Shown: positions 1 to 11,700, numbered from the stretch's first letter. The stretch: 64,000 nt of DNA from Atrina japonica (GCA_030159075.1 BROG01000464.1:62001-126000), one strand, 5' to 3'. Translations and numbers: made by a program. Notes: generated by a model from the letters alone, not told the origin.

Positions 1-473
1 GACCAGTAAAATTTGTTTCCAAATAGTCCAACCGACCAGTGAGACAGAAATGCTAAATTTGACCCGAGTGCTAAAAACCACAATATGCAGACAGAAATTG
101 TATTCTGGCAGTGATTTATTAATCTAGAAATATCACTTAACTACTGTTAAGGTAATAAATGCTTAGTTTACTAAATAAACAGGTCAAGCTAACAAAAAGA
201 TTAAAATTAAAAGAACCAAAGCATTTATCAGGAACTTAGAAGTTCACAAGACACAACAGAAAAAAGCAGTGAAAATACAGAAATGACGCACAGCATGAAA
301 TTACCTAGTACTAGAATGATAGAACTCTTTAAAAACTAGCAGTGATGTCAAATGTTCACAGAAAGTATTTTCAGGTATAAAATAAGCCAGTTTGAGGAGG
401 GACAATTGTGTCCTCAGACACATTCTTCTTTTATTTAGTATAAATAATGTTAGCTTATCAACTCTTTTTACAG
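1..473 (+). other. Upstream intron of ABCE1
   Basis: No exon is recognisable here. The stretch is AT-rich and ends in a polypyrimidine tract and CAG acceptor directly before the first supported ABCE1 exon at 474, so it is read as intron. The 5' half of the gene (iron-sulfur domain and first ATPase domain) must lie upstream of the window. Confidence 0.7.
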
Positions 474-623
474 GAATCAACATTTTCTTGGATGGATTTG
501 TGCCGACAGAGAACTTACGTTTCCGTGAAACATCAATGACATTCAAAGTGGCAGAGACAGCCATGGAAGAGGAAATTAAACGAATGTGTAGATATGAGTA
601 CCCCAATATGACGAAGAAGCTAG
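474..623 (+). CDS. ABCE1: ABCE1 exon: inter-domain hinge before NBD2
   Basis: Begins [14 protein letters not shown] (first Gly codon split across the upstream intron) and ends in NMTKKLG. Acceptor CAG at 471-473; donor GTATGC at 624. This is the linker between the two ATPase domains. Confidence 0.95.
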
Positions 624-979
624 GTATGCTATATAGAGAAGTGTTGCCTCCCTTTTAAAAATTTTGATTAAATTTTAGTGAAAGCTAGTACAGTCAAAAC
701 TCATTATGTTGAGATTGGTAATCTCGATTTACCTGGTCAACTCGAGATCAAGCACTGGTCCCAGCAATTTTCCTTCTATATCTTACTAAAAAAAAGACCT
801 GATAACTCGAGATCGGAAAAGTTGAAAAACCGCTAATGTTGATGTTAGAACATGGTCCTGATGCTTAAATTCAATTTGAAAATAACCCTGTTATCTCGGG
901 GTTAATTTTTTTTTAATCCTTTTTAAATGATCATGTAATAATATGATTATTGCTGAAAAAATATGCCTTTTATATGTTG

Positions 980-1011
<32 letters not shown>

Positions 1012-4000
1012 TAAATACAGTCAATAAAAATCTCCAAAAATATTCCGGTTTACATATAATATACATGTAGGCCTTCAAGTATTGTGGCAATTACCCAGAT
1101 GTTCACAAGAGGAATCAGGGTTCTATCTAGAGACCTTTTAACTTGAGGACCCGTTTATCTTGATTTTTTTACTTGGTCCCAACGACTTGAGATAACGAGG
1201 TTTGACTGCATTATAATATGATAGGTCATTTTAAAAATAAAAATGTGACATCTTTTGTAAATTTATTTAAAAAAGATTTGCAACCACTGTTGTCATCCTC
1301 TTATACCAATTTTCTTTCTATTTAAAAAAAATCAACAATATACAGGTGCATTTGAATTGCAAGTTGGAGAGGGGCAGTTCACAGATTCTGAGATTATTGT
1401 AATGCTGGGAGAGAATGGGACAGGCAAAACCACATTTATTAGGATGCTGGCAGGAAAACTGGTTCCTGATGAAGGAGGTAAGAAAGGATCAGATGGTATC
1501 ATTATCCGTATCCATGCCTCGGAAATCAAAGATCTTGGAGCCTGACATTTTTACCTTCTGTCCATAATTTTAACCTTCCGTAACCTTTTCACCCCATAAC
1601 CCATAATAGACTTGTCTGATACAGCAGGAAAGTGCATTCCAATAAGATACTTGGGGATGAAAGGGTTAATACTTTTGAGCCAAACAAGATAAGATTTTTA
1701 GCCCACCATCAACAGATGGTGGGCTATTCATATGGCCCTGCATCCGTGGTCCATCCGTCGTCCGTCCTGCATAACTCTTGTTACCGCTAGTTTTCAGAAG
1801 GGACTGAAGGGATCTCCGAAATGAAAGTTTCCCGTGCCTGATCAGAATCCAACATGAAAACTCTTGTTACCGCTAGTTTTCAGAAGGGACTGAAGGGAAT
1901 CTCCTTGAAATTTGACATCAGAAAGTCCCCTTGAGGTCTAGTTGTGCATATTACATTTTCAGAGAGAGATCAGAATCCAACATGGCTGAAAGGCAGCCAT
2001 CTTGGATTTTGACCAAAGGATGTTTGTTACTGCTATTTCTCAGAAAGGACTGATGGGATCTCCTTGAAATTTGGCATGAAGGTTCCCCTTGAGGTCTATT
2101 TTGTGCATATTACATATTCAGAGAGATCGGAATCCAACATTGCTGACAGGTGGCCATCTTGGATTTTGACCAAAGGAAGTTTGTTACCTCTACTTCTCAG
2201 AAAGTACTGAAGGGATCTCCTTGAAATTTGACATCAAGGTTCCCCTTGAGGTATAGTTGTGCATATTACATTTTCAAAGAGATCAGAATCCAACATGGCT
2301 GACAGGCAGCCATCTTGGATTTTGACCAAAGGATGTTTGTTACCACTATTTCTCAGAAAGGACTGATGGGATCTCATTGAAATTTGACATCAAGGTTCCC
2401 CTTAAGATCTAGTTGGTGGCCATCTTGGATTTTGACCATAGGAAGATTGTTATTGCTATTTCTCAGAAAGGACTAAAGGGATTTCCTTGAAATTGGACTT
2501 GAAGGTTCCCTGTGAGGTAGTTGTGCATATGATATTTTCAGAGAGATTGGATTCCAACATGGCTAACCGGTGACCATCTTGGATTTTGACAATGGAAGTA
2601 TGTATTTCTCAGAATGTACTGAAGGAATTTTTTTTTTTAAATTGATTATGGAGGTTCCCCCTGAGGTCTAGATGTGCATATTATATTTTCAGAAAGATCA
2701 AAAGCCAAGATGGACACCTGTCAGGCATGTTGTTCATTTAGATAATGATCCAAGTATTAAGATAATAGTACAGTTCACCCCTATTATAATGCCCTCCATT
2801 ATAACTCCAAACCCGCATAATGCCGCTATTTCTTGAAGAACGGACTTTCTCCCATATAATCCCCTCGTAACGCCAAAACCTGCATACCGCCATCTGACGC
2901 CGATTCTTCAGTACAAATGGTCATTTATACATGCTTTAAAAATCCCTCGAACATATCACCAGACCAGATGAAAAAAACAAGTGTGAGTAAAAACTGCTAG
3001 CCGTTGGTAGCTTGTATACTTCAACTGAAAAGGGAGATAACTCGAATATCGAGTGTCAAAAACTGGTATCCAGTTGTATGAACAAAATGTAGAAGTCAGA
3101 CAGGGACCAGCTTACGAGTGTCATCTCGCTTCAGTGAAAGCTGGGAAAAATTGACATGTCGTGTTTACATAGCTATTATCACACATCAAGAAATAAAATG
3201 AGTAGATGAGATATATAAACTTAAAGCTTTTGTATTACTGGCCTGTCAAAGAGTTATTTTAAACAAAACCCGATGAAAGTTAACACTAGAAATGTTTCCG
3301 GGTTGATGTTCGAAACAGATCTAGATTTTCCGGTCATTGAACATGTACTGCTATATATTTTGGACAGTTTAATTTTGGCCATTTTAATAGGGTGGCCAAA
3401 ATGTCCAAACTTAAACAATGGACAAAATATACAAATTGACGATAGTGAATTGTAAACAGGATATGATATACAACAGGGATTAAAGACATGTCATGATAAA
3501 CAACGACCACAGCCCGAAAAATAGTAGACCTCGATATATTGCCAAATCCGTTATACCGCCAAAATTCAGGAAAACAAAAGGTGGCGGTATATCGGGGGAG
3601 AACTGTATATTGTTCATTATCATTGTTACTTTATTTCTGAATTGTTTTAGTAAACCTAAGTAAACGGAAAAAATCGGTTACATAATTGACCAAATTTGGT
3701 AGGCCTCTTGGACCTTCTGTTGTTTTTTATGAACCTCAAAACTTTTAAAATTGATTTGATTTGCAGGAAATTGTCCGATGCTGAATGTGAGCTACAAGCC
3801 ACAGAAGATTAGTCCCAAGTCTCAAGGGACAGTGCGACAGCTCCTTCATGACAGAATCAGAGATGCTTACGTCCACCCACAGTTTGTCGCCGATGTGATG
3901 AAGCCACTCCTTATTGAAAACATCATTGATCAAGAGGTACGAAGACAAAATTGGATGCTGTTGGTTTTATATTGCTAGTGAACTGTCATTTATAAGTTAT

Positions 4001-7000
4001 ATCGGGCCTTTTTAGGTCACCTGAGGCAAAGGCTCACGGTGACCTATTGCTATTTTCTTTTGTCTGTCATTGTGTGGTCCTAAAAGGCACCAAAAAATTC
4101 CGAAATATTTTCATGACCCATTGATCAGCTGACTCTCAAATTAAACAAGCTGCTTAATGTTTGCAAGTGAACCATAGGGGCTCCAAAAAGGGTCTAATGT
4201 TTGTACATCTTTAGAAAATCATCTTCTCATAAGCCTATTTTTACTGTTTTCATGTTTTACTCAGATGACTGTTAAGGCCCATTGGGCCTCTTGTTTAAAA
4301 TGAAATATTTTGGGAGGACGTCATTTAGGTTGCATAAGACAAGTGGTCACTAAATACATTGAGTTGCTCAGGAAGGATAAGCTATATATGTAAGGATAAA
4401 TGTGTTAACAATGTTTTATGTAGCTTGAAACTCAATTTCATACGCACGATTGTTGAAACATTAAAATTGGACTTGATTGTAAATCAGTTTGTGTTTGTGA
4501 ATTTCAGGTTCAGAATCTGTCTGGAGGAGAGTTACAGAGAGTTGCTCTGGTCTTGTGCTTGGGCAAGCCCGCAGATGTCTACCTAATCGATGAACCGTCG
4601 GCTTACTTGGACTCTGAGCAGCGTTTACATGCAGCAAAAGTCATCAAAAGGTAAAGATTAATCGCCACAGTTTAGCTCTCTGGTATTATCAGTGTTTGAT
4701 GACAAATAACATAAAAAATAACTCTTGGTATATGTATAGTACCGTTACTAGTAAGATATTTGTGTTTGATTCACAATAAACCTTTTCATGACAACTGCTG
4801 TCCCGTGATGTTCGACGAAAATATGATACATATTACTATAAAATGACCTGGAAATAGCTAGTTACATTGACAATGTTTATGTATTTGAGGAAAACTGTAT
4901 CATTTCCATGTCCAAAGTAACAGGACCATAGCTATGGTGAGAAGGTCTATTATGCCCTCCTTAAAAGGCTCAATTCCACATTTTTATGCCTTTAAGTTCA
5001 AAAGTCATGGAACAAAACTTTAGGTCTGTCTGCTAACTATATTAATACCCAGAGATTTTCCACTCTTTTGGGAATGAGGCCTGGGCCTTTTGAATTGTGA
5101 ATTTTTGCAACATTTAATTGAGATTGAGAAATCTTGAAATACACAAAACTATGTGAAAATATAAGAATCTTTTCAAATTCATTGTCATTTGACTTCATTT
5201 GGGAAATTTCGACTGCAAATTAAGAAAAAAATGCATTGGTTTGGCATTGAGAATGGGGCCTTATTTCATCCCTGAATGATAGGGTGGAAAATCCCTGATA
5301 CCTTATCATTTGTCATTCAAACAAAACCCCATAATTACAATTTAGTAAAATTAAAAAGATTGTGGTGATTTACCCCACAGTATTCAGTAATGTGCATATA
5401 CTTTGATATTATTTTTTTTTTTACAGTTTTAGAGTTATAACAATATTTCTTTCATAGTATGTTCACATGTATAGTTACATACAAAATTTGCATATTGAAT
5501 ACAATTTTTCTATTCATTTTGTAAGTCACATTTTCAACTTCAGTACTTCTGTATTAATTTTTTCAAATGGTCAAATTTTATTTTTGTTTCAGGTTCATTT
5601 TGCATGCCAAGAAAACGGCCTTTGTGGTGGAACACGATTTCATCATGGCAACCTACTTGGCTGACAGAGTTGTTGTTTTTGATGGAAGGCCATCCATCAA
5701 AACCAAAGCTAACAGGTATGTTGTTGACAGTAATAATTCTTATCTCCAGTTTGTGAAATCATTTGTTGCTTAAGATGGAATAAATGATTTGGAGCTATTT
5801 GATTCTTTTTGTGCTGTTCTACAAAATGAGATATATTCTGCTCATATGGGATGTTAGAAGAAGTAGTGGGACAAAAGTGAGTTCTCAAAAATGTATTTCA
5901 CTAAATATTCTTAGTAATTCTGCATTTGTTTGATTTTGTCCTCTGAATTTAGTAGACATTCAAAATAAATGAAAAATGGCACGTTTAACTCTGGAAATCT
6001 TGGCCTAATTTTGATAATATTTTCATTTGTTTAAATTCATAAATTCCTTAGGTGTCAATGGTTTTATTTTGGTGGTTATGAATTACATCATAAATCCATT
6101 CATTATCTTTGTAATAAACATCAAAATGACATTGTTACAATTTTATTAACATGAAGAATGATGTATTTCTCCTGAAATAATAAATAGATTGCAATGAAAT
6201 TTCTAGCATATGAGAACCGGAACCACAACTTCCTGTGAATCAAGTTTTGCTAAAATAGGATGAACGGTGAATTCTCAAGGAGTTATTGAAAAAACATGAC
6301 TTACTAATAATATATAGTGAAAATAAACTTAAGAAACTTACTTACGTCCAAGTCCAACCACTCAGATTCTTACCTTGGGTGTTGAAATTTCTCTTTCCAC
6401 TAAGCACACTCATATTTGATGACTTTTCTCCCATCCTTCAAATGCATGTTAATGTATGTAAATGATTCTGACATAGCTATTTATAATCATGTATTTATAA
6501 GCATGTGTATTCATACAGTTACAATACAGAGTTCAATACACCCATGCAATACGTCATGTCGTATTGCGCATAGTTTGATACGAAAATTTCACCGGAGCTA
6601 CTTTTCTAAATGGCATTCATGTCATCCAAAATATTTGATGGCGTCGTTAAAAGCAAAATTTGTGCATACATATAGATGAATAAGGGACATGTTATAAAAA
6701 CAAAACCACACACAAATATTTCTATCCGTATGACTGCACTTAATTGTTGTAGCGGATGGATTCAACTCAAGCTACGCTCTCGTTGAATCCTTTCGCTACA
6801 ACATTCTCGTGCAGTCTGTTGATGCGGATAAAAACATTTGTGTGGTTTTACAAAGAAGCTCTACGTCATATATATTGTATCATGCTGTCATAACGTGTGT
6901 ACTTTGTCAATATCCTTCGAAATGACGAGGAAATCATTATCCTTAGAAAAGAAGGAAAAATCTTTGAACTGCGGGAGAAAATGTTATCACTCTTGATATT

Positions 7001-8117
7001 TTTTTCAGTCCTCAGACTTTATTGAATGGTATGAATAACTTCTTGGAGTCACTAGAAATCACTTTCCGTAGAGATCCAAACAATTTCCGACCCAGAATCA
7101 ACAAACATAGCTCTGTCAAGGTAAGACAACTCAGAAATCCTGGGGCTTTAAAAAGATTCTTTTGGTGTGGAGTAACTGGAGTAATCCAGTTTGTTCACTA
7201 CATTGATGCTGGAATGCATACACATTCAGAATGTGTCAATCGGAAGAAATTTTTATGTGCCAGATTGTAACGTCATAGTAATTTACCTTTATTTACGTTA
7301 GAATTTTGTGACGTTGCATAGACCACTTCACAACACTCTGTTTTTTTTTTAAATTACTGGTAAATGAAAGTTGTGATTTATCAAAACTCATTGGTAAAAT
7401 TACAACTGTATACCTATCATTCATTTGCAGTATATGTTCCATGTATTTTCTTTGTTTTTTGTGTTTTTTTTAAATATATTTATCCTGTAACAAGTGGGTG
7501 GTTGCCGGCATTCACAACTGTACATACCCTTGAGGTTGTTGCCTGTTATTGGTCTAATACAATTTGTATCGGGAGAGACACAATTTTTCGACACTTTGTC
7601 TTGGTCTGGAGGACCCTGGCCGTAAGAGGGTGCTGTAATTATTCAAGTTAGGTGTGGGGGGTGTAAACATTACTGTAATATTGTGAGATATGTAGGATAA
7701 CTCTCCAGTAATTGCTGCTGCTTTTTTTTTGTTTTTTTTTCTTTTTTCATATAAAAGAAAATTGTTGGTATGGAGGGTGGGATATTGCAAAATTTGGAAT
7801 TAAGTGTTTCAGTTTTTTTTCATATATTTTGTTGTTCACATTTTATACTGTGCCTATGCACTTCAAAGATAGTAAAAAGATTTTAAAACAAAATAGTTTT
7901 GCTGTATAAGATCTTTGTTTTTGTATTTTCTTGCCAATGAATTTTAAAATGTCTTTGTCGATTTATTGGGTTGAATTTTGTCAGCAACCCACTCCACTTC
8001 ATTGATATTTTAAATGTATGTAATTTTTTTGTACTTTATTTTACATTAAAGTGTATTTTCGAATTACAGGACACCGAACAGAAGAAGAGCGGCAACTACT
8101 TTTTCCTGGAGGATTGA
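474..8117 (+). CDS. ABCE1: ABCE1 (RLI1) ribosome-recycling ATPase, C-terminal half, seven exons
   Basis: ABCE1 is the soluble ABC-family ATPase that splits terminated or stalled ribosomes with eRF1/Pelota and acts at initiation; it works in the cytosol. Seen here: exons 474-623, 1346-1477, 3767-3936, 4508-4650, 5593-5715, 7009-7120 and 8070-8117, all with GT-AG introns and matching phases, giving 291 complete codons and a TGA at 8115-8117. In fragment numbering, Walker A GENGTGKT is residues 72-79, the ABC signature LSGGE is 155-159, Walker B LIDEP is 177-181 with the D-loop following, and the H-loop VVEHD has His213. The C-terminus GNYFFLED is the usual end of the protein. The length equals the second half of the roughly 600-residue family protein, so only the 5' half is missing, because of the window edge. 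No frameshift or missing catalytic residue is seen; the gene looks functional. Confidence 0.97.
691..1208. mobile_element. Pogo/Tigger-like TIR element in ABCE1 intron
   Basis: The left end CAGTCAAAACTCATTATGTT pairs with the right end, whose reverse complement begins CAGTCAAACCTCGTTATCTC. TA at 689-690 precedes the element; the right flank reads CA, a likely mutated TA. The interior has ACTCGAGAT motifs and a 29-T tract but no transposase frame, so it is a non-autonomous 518-bp copy. CAGT ends with TA targets fit the pogo/Tigger branch of Tc1/mariner. Confidence 0.75.
981..1009 (+). repeat. Poly-T tract (29 T)
   Basis: Uninterrupted T run inside the TIR element at 691-1208. Confidence 0.9.
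1346..1477 (+). CDS. ABCE1: ABCE1 exon: Walker A of NBD2
   Basis: Encodes [19 protein letters not shown] and ends DEGG. It contains the P-loop of the second nucleotide-binding domain. Acceptor CAG at 1343-1345; donor GTAAGA at 1478. Confidence 0.96.
1570..1669 (+). mobile_element. TTAA-flanked short element, copy 1
   Basis: Bounded by TTAA at 1570-1573 and 1666-1669, ending GATGAAAGGG-TTAA. The interior CCATAATAGACTTGTCTGA matches the copies at 11799 (inverted) and 58419. TTAA target duplications with CCC/GGG tips are the hallmark of piggyBac-type elements; there is no coding capacity. Confidence 0.7.
1699..2740 (+). repeat. Decayed tandem repeat with CCACCATC/GATGGTGGG head
   Basis: Starts with the short inverted pair CCCACCATC...GATGGTGGG, then a CCGT-rich stretch, then degenerate monomers of about 110-160 bp. 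Each monomer has AACATGGCTGACAGG, CCATCTTGGATTTTGACCAA and CAGAAAGGACTGA motifs. A closer 87-bp duplication lies at about 1770-1905. It occupies the largest ABCE1 intron. I recognise the family from bivalve sequence, but not by a formal name. Confidence 0.75.
2771..3605. mobile_element. Second pogo/Tigger-like TIR element in ABCE1 intron
   Basis: The left tip CAGTTCACCCCTATTATAAT is matched by the reverse complement of the right tip, CAGTTCTCCCCCGATATACC, and TA flanks both ends (2769-2770, 3606-3607). The 835-bp interior has no long frame (60 codons at 3273-3455 at best), so it is a non-autonomous or internally decayed copy. Subterminal ATAACGCC-type repeats are seen at both ends. Confidence 0.8.
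3767..3936 (+). CDS. ABCE1: ABCE1 exon: NBD2 helical region
   Basis: Encodes [20 protein letters not shown] followed by the helical segment ending IIDQE. Acceptor TTGCAG before 3767; donor GTACGA at 3937. The open frame reads on into the intron by chance for 14 codons. Confidence 0.96.
4003..4297 (+). repeat. Dispersed GGTCACCTGAG...GGGCCTCTTG element
   Basis: Begins GGCCTTTTTAGGTCACCTGA, with a small hairpin (GGTCACC...GGTGACC), and ends GGCCCATTGGGCCTCTTGTT. I recognise this as a common bivalve interspersed repeat. It lies in the ABCE1 intron at 3937-4507 and has no coding capacity. Confidence 0.65.
4508..4650 (+). CDS. ABCE1: ABCE1 exon: signature motif and Walker B of NBD2
   Basis: Encodes [14 protein letters not shown], then [15 protein letters not shown]. 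The acceptor is TTTCAG before 4508 and the donor GTAAAG at 4651. It lies in a different frame from the chance open frame that overlaps it. Confidence 0.96.
5593..5715 (+). CDS. ABCE1: ABCE1 exon: H-loop of NBD2
   Basis: Encodes [20 protein letters not shown], with the switch histidine, then a stretch ending TKAN. Acceptor TTTCAG before 5593; donor GTATGT at 5716. Confidence 0.96.
6702..6849. repeat. Foldback element in ABCE1 intron
   Basis: Two imperfect inverted arms of about 65 bp (6702-6766 and 6782-6849) around a 15-bp loop. Outer tips are AAAACCACACACAAAT and its partner ATTTGTGTGGTTTT; inner ends are GATTCAAC and GTTGAATC. It could form a long hairpin in the pre-mRNA. Confidence 0.85.
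7009..7120 (+). CDS. ABCE1: ABCE1 exon: C-terminal hinge region
   Basis: Encodes [19 protein letters not shown], then [18 protein letters not shown]. Acceptor TTTCAG before 7009; donor GTAAGA at 7121. The RRDPNN segment is typical of eukaryotic ABCE1. Confidence 0.96.
8070..8117 (+). CDS. ABCE1: ABCE1 terminal coding exon
   Basis: Fifteen codons, [15 protein letters not shown], then TGA. Too short to appear as an open reading frame by length, but it completes the protein exactly as in other animals. Acceptor ATTACAG before 8070. Confidence 0.95.
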   Translation, partial: DTEQKKSGNYFFLED

Positions 8118-10840
8118 AACTGGCTCAAAGTGGTCAGATGGGTGTCGATGCTTGAGCTCTCCGTTGTCTGCAGTTGTAAGGGGTTCGGTAACATCTGTAT
8201 CTGAACTGGATTACACCATGAATTAGATGAAAAAATTTACATGTAATCACTTGTAAAATAATTTGTTTTTTTTTCAAATTCTCTTTTTTTTTTTTTATCT
8301 GTGCCACTGGTATTGGTGGGATGTTGGATCAAGTTCTCACCTTCCATGCCATCTTATGATATCTACTGAAAAGATACCTCAAGAATAGGGGCACCTGTCT
8401 CTTACAGACAAACTATAAGTTTGTTACACAGGTCCCAGTGCCATTATTTTGAGTAAATATGAAAGTTCAACTTTGATTTCCATTCTGTTTAATAACAAGG
8501 GGTTAATATATGATTTTTTTTTTATATTTAAAAATGTGTTAGCTACCTTGAGTATGGACTTAAGAGATTTTGAGTATATTTTTTAAATAATTTTACGGTA
8601 TTTCAGAATTTGCCTCGGATGAATGGTAGGTTTTCTTTTCATTAGTATAGATATTTTCATGAAATATACAAATATTTTATCGTAGAGTCTCTATATATTT
8701 CATCCTACAATAATTATACCTAAGTTGAGCTTGAATATTTACTGAAGTTGGTTTCAATGGGTCATGTTATTAATGTAAACCTATTCTTGTTTAATAATAT
8801 TTGTTGGTACAGACATCAACTTGTGGAAGGCTGTTGGTCCATTAATGGGTACAACACATCCACGTATTCTCCAGAATTGAAAAAAAAATTTGAAAGCAGC
8901 AACAGCATTAAAAATTATAATATACAGACACGATGTTATGGGTTATTGTAGTCATCAAAATTGTGGCGTCCAACTCGTCTGCCGTCTGTCTTATGTGAAT
9001 AAGGGCAATGACTGACATGTTACTGGATACATTTATTTATACTGAGACAGTAATAATGTTTCACATAATTATTTTTATTGCCAATTCATATTTTGTAGAA
9101 AACAACAAAAATTTCTAACATGAAAATGAAAAAGTTATTTTTTTTTAATTATATTTGGATGTGAAATCTGATACACTTGTTTTTAGTTAGACTGTAAAAG
9201 TATTCTCTTTGTTGATTTGATTTCTGAAATTCAAATTTCAAATTTCAAATATTTACAATTGTTTTACAATCTGAAACACTTGAACTTAAAATGATTTTTT
9301 GGTATTCTCATTTTCGGACAGATACACAAGCCCTTTCACCAAATTTAAATATTTTTATTAATTATTTCTTTTATTATGAAATTTTTCTGTTTACTGAATC
9401 AATAGTATTCATTGCATTGAAGTAGAATTTTGACACAACTATCGGTGAAAGACAAATTTCAAAGTTTCGAGGAAGTCACATTATAGTTTGATTTTAAAAA
9501 AGATGTACCATAGCCAATAGTCCTACCAAGAGAAATTGCAAATGTTTACAAACACAACTAGTCTGACTTAAAATAACGGGTGACAGGCTGTTTTTTGTTT
9601 TTTCAACTTGAAGTTACCTCCCTTTGTACAGTTATACGAGACTCAGATCTTTGATGAACCGGAAACTCTTGGTGTTTTTTACACAGTAGCTTACACATTC
9701 ATATTCAGTCAAAATGTGTTTGTAGAAATTATTTGGTATTATTAATGAAATAAGGTTGTTTTTTTTTAAAGACAGCAAGTGTTTTTTTTTCCATATTAAA
9801 AATATCAATTGTTTTTCCTTGAAGATTTTGAAAAACAGGAAATGCTTATTTTGATGTCAGTACTTTCCACATATACGATGGTCTGTGTAGATTTTCTTGT
9901 TATTTTTAGTGTTAAGAAACACCCACTCGAATTATGGTGCTTAAACATGTTAAAAGAAAAATTATCTTTTGACTTATTTTGTTGGTTTGATGTTTGTAAT
10001 CTGGAAAAAGTTTGTTATATTAAAATTTCTATGTTGCCTTGAAACACAAACATGATGAACATTGATGTAAATGATTTTTCTTTTTTAAAGTTAACCTAAG
10101 AAATGATCTACAATGTTATGTACTAAAGCCATGTGTCATCTTCCAAGTTCTTTTTGAAGAAAATGTTAGTGTATCTCACTGTGGAAGGCAAGAATGAGAA
10201 TAAATCAATATTTTATAAACAATGACACAATCGTAATATCATTATTATTAATTTATGATGAATTATGGACATAACAAACCGGCATGTATAAAAAAGGTGT
10301 ATAACTGCCGAAAATTCAGAAATCTGTTAAATAAATGTGAATATGATGTAGATCTACCATCGGAGTAAAATACATCTTTGAAAGTATAATATTTTTATTA
10401 TTGATTATATTACTGGTCTCATAAAATATTATATCTAGATGGACAAAAGAAAAAGATTTATTGTAACAGCATTTATTTTGACAGAGGAAGTGAAAGTACT
10501 GCATGATAATGAGCTGTAGGCTAATTCATCTATTGACTGATGTTAAAAATGTATTTATAATAAATGTGTATTTAATTTGTTGAAGGAGAGAAAACTGCAC
10601 TACATTAGAATCAACAGTTTCACATTCAAATGATTATACTTATATATTTTGGAAATAATCTCAAACTTAAAACTTCTTGGTTTAACAAGAATGTCTCAGA
10701 TGAGGTCTTTAAGTGCTAAATTAATTTAGATGAGAAAAAGAAGAATTTAGGTTGGTGTTAGAAAAAATGTACTATTTGGATTTAATTGTAAATTTAGTGT
10801 TGTTGGTTTTATAGAAATAAAATTTGTACATGTTATATCT
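8118..10840 (+). other. Probable ABCE1 3' UTR
   Basis: AT-rich, T-rich sequence with no coding signal and no TIR element seen, following the stop codon. AATAAA hexamers occur at 10199-10204, 10559-10564 and 10816-10821. I take the last as the likely end because a GT-rich stretch follows it, but an earlier site is possible. Extent is inferred, not shown by transcript data. Confidence 0.5.
10816..10821 (+). terminator. Candidate poly(A) signal AATAAA
   Basis: AATAAA followed about 20-30 bases downstream by GT-rich TGTTATATCTGGTAGTTGTT. The GT-rich part is already the first degenerate unit of the 51-bp minisatellite, so the cleavage site abuts that array. Alternative AATAAA at 10199 and 10559. 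Confidence 0.4.
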
Positions 10841-10848
10841 GGTAGTTG

Positions 10849-11700
10849 TTATTAAAATAATGTATATATGTACAATAATTGTTTACAACTTGGTGCCAAA
10901 ATCAGTTAAAAATGCACTTGTGATAATGTTGGTGCCAAGTGGCAGATTGGTATAGTTGTTAAATAAAATCTGGTAGTTGTTTCCTACCTACTTGTTGGCA
11001 ATCTGGTAGTTGTTGTTACCTGCCTACTTTGTGCCAAGTAATTGTTGCACCTTTGGTGCCAAGGGCATCTCGGTAGTTGTTTGTTACCTACCTACTTGGT
11101 GCCAAGTGCCATCAGTGGCACCTACCTCGGGCATCTGGTAGTTGTTGTTACCTACCTACTTGGTGCCAAGTGGCACAGACCTCTGGACCTCTGGTAGTTG
11201 TTAGTTTTTGTTACCTACCTACTTGGTGCCAAGTGGCCAAGTGGCACCTACGGGCCTTCGGGCCTCTGGTAGTTGTTGTTACCTACCTACTTGGTGCCAA
11301 GTGGCACATCTGGGCCTACTTGGTAAGTGTCGGGCATCTGGTAGTTGTTGTTACCTACCTACTTGGTGCCAAGTGGTTGTTGTTACCTACCGTAGTTGTT
11401 GTTACCTACCTACTTGGTGCCAAGTGGCACATCAGACCTCTGGTAGTTGTTGTTACCTACCTACTTGGTGCCAAGTGGCACATCGGGCCTCTGGTAGTTG
11501 TTGTTACCTACCTACTTGGTGCCAAGTGGCACATCGGGCCTCTGGTAGTTGTTGTTACCTACCGTAGTTGTTGTTACCTACCTACTTGGTGCCAAGTGGT
11601 AGTTGTTGTTACCTACATGGTGCCAGGCCTCTGTGGTAGGTGTTCAGTTACCTATCTATTTGGTGCCAAGTGGCACCTTGGGCTTCTGGTAGTTGGGAAG
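10849..11700 (+). repeat. 51-bp minisatellite with TACTTGGTGCCAAGTGGCAC
   Basis: Core unit: TGGTAGTTGTTGTTACCTAC, then CTACTTGGTGCCAAGTGGCA, then about 11 more bases. Central units at 11412, 11463 and 11514 are exactly 51 bp apart; flanking units vary between about 50 and 72 bp. The left edge (10849-11080) is progressively degenerate. Because 51 is 17 codons, a frame of 212 codons stays open, but it is a by-product of periodicity. Confidence 0.92.

Noticed and set aside
4359..4586. 75-codon frame overlapping an ABCE1 exon
   Set aside because: The real exon (4508-4650) is in another frame, with LSGGE and Walker B.
10849..11700. Regular repeats resembling a CRISPR array
   Set aside because: There are no unique spacers of constant length, no cas genes, and the host is an intron-bearing eukaryote.
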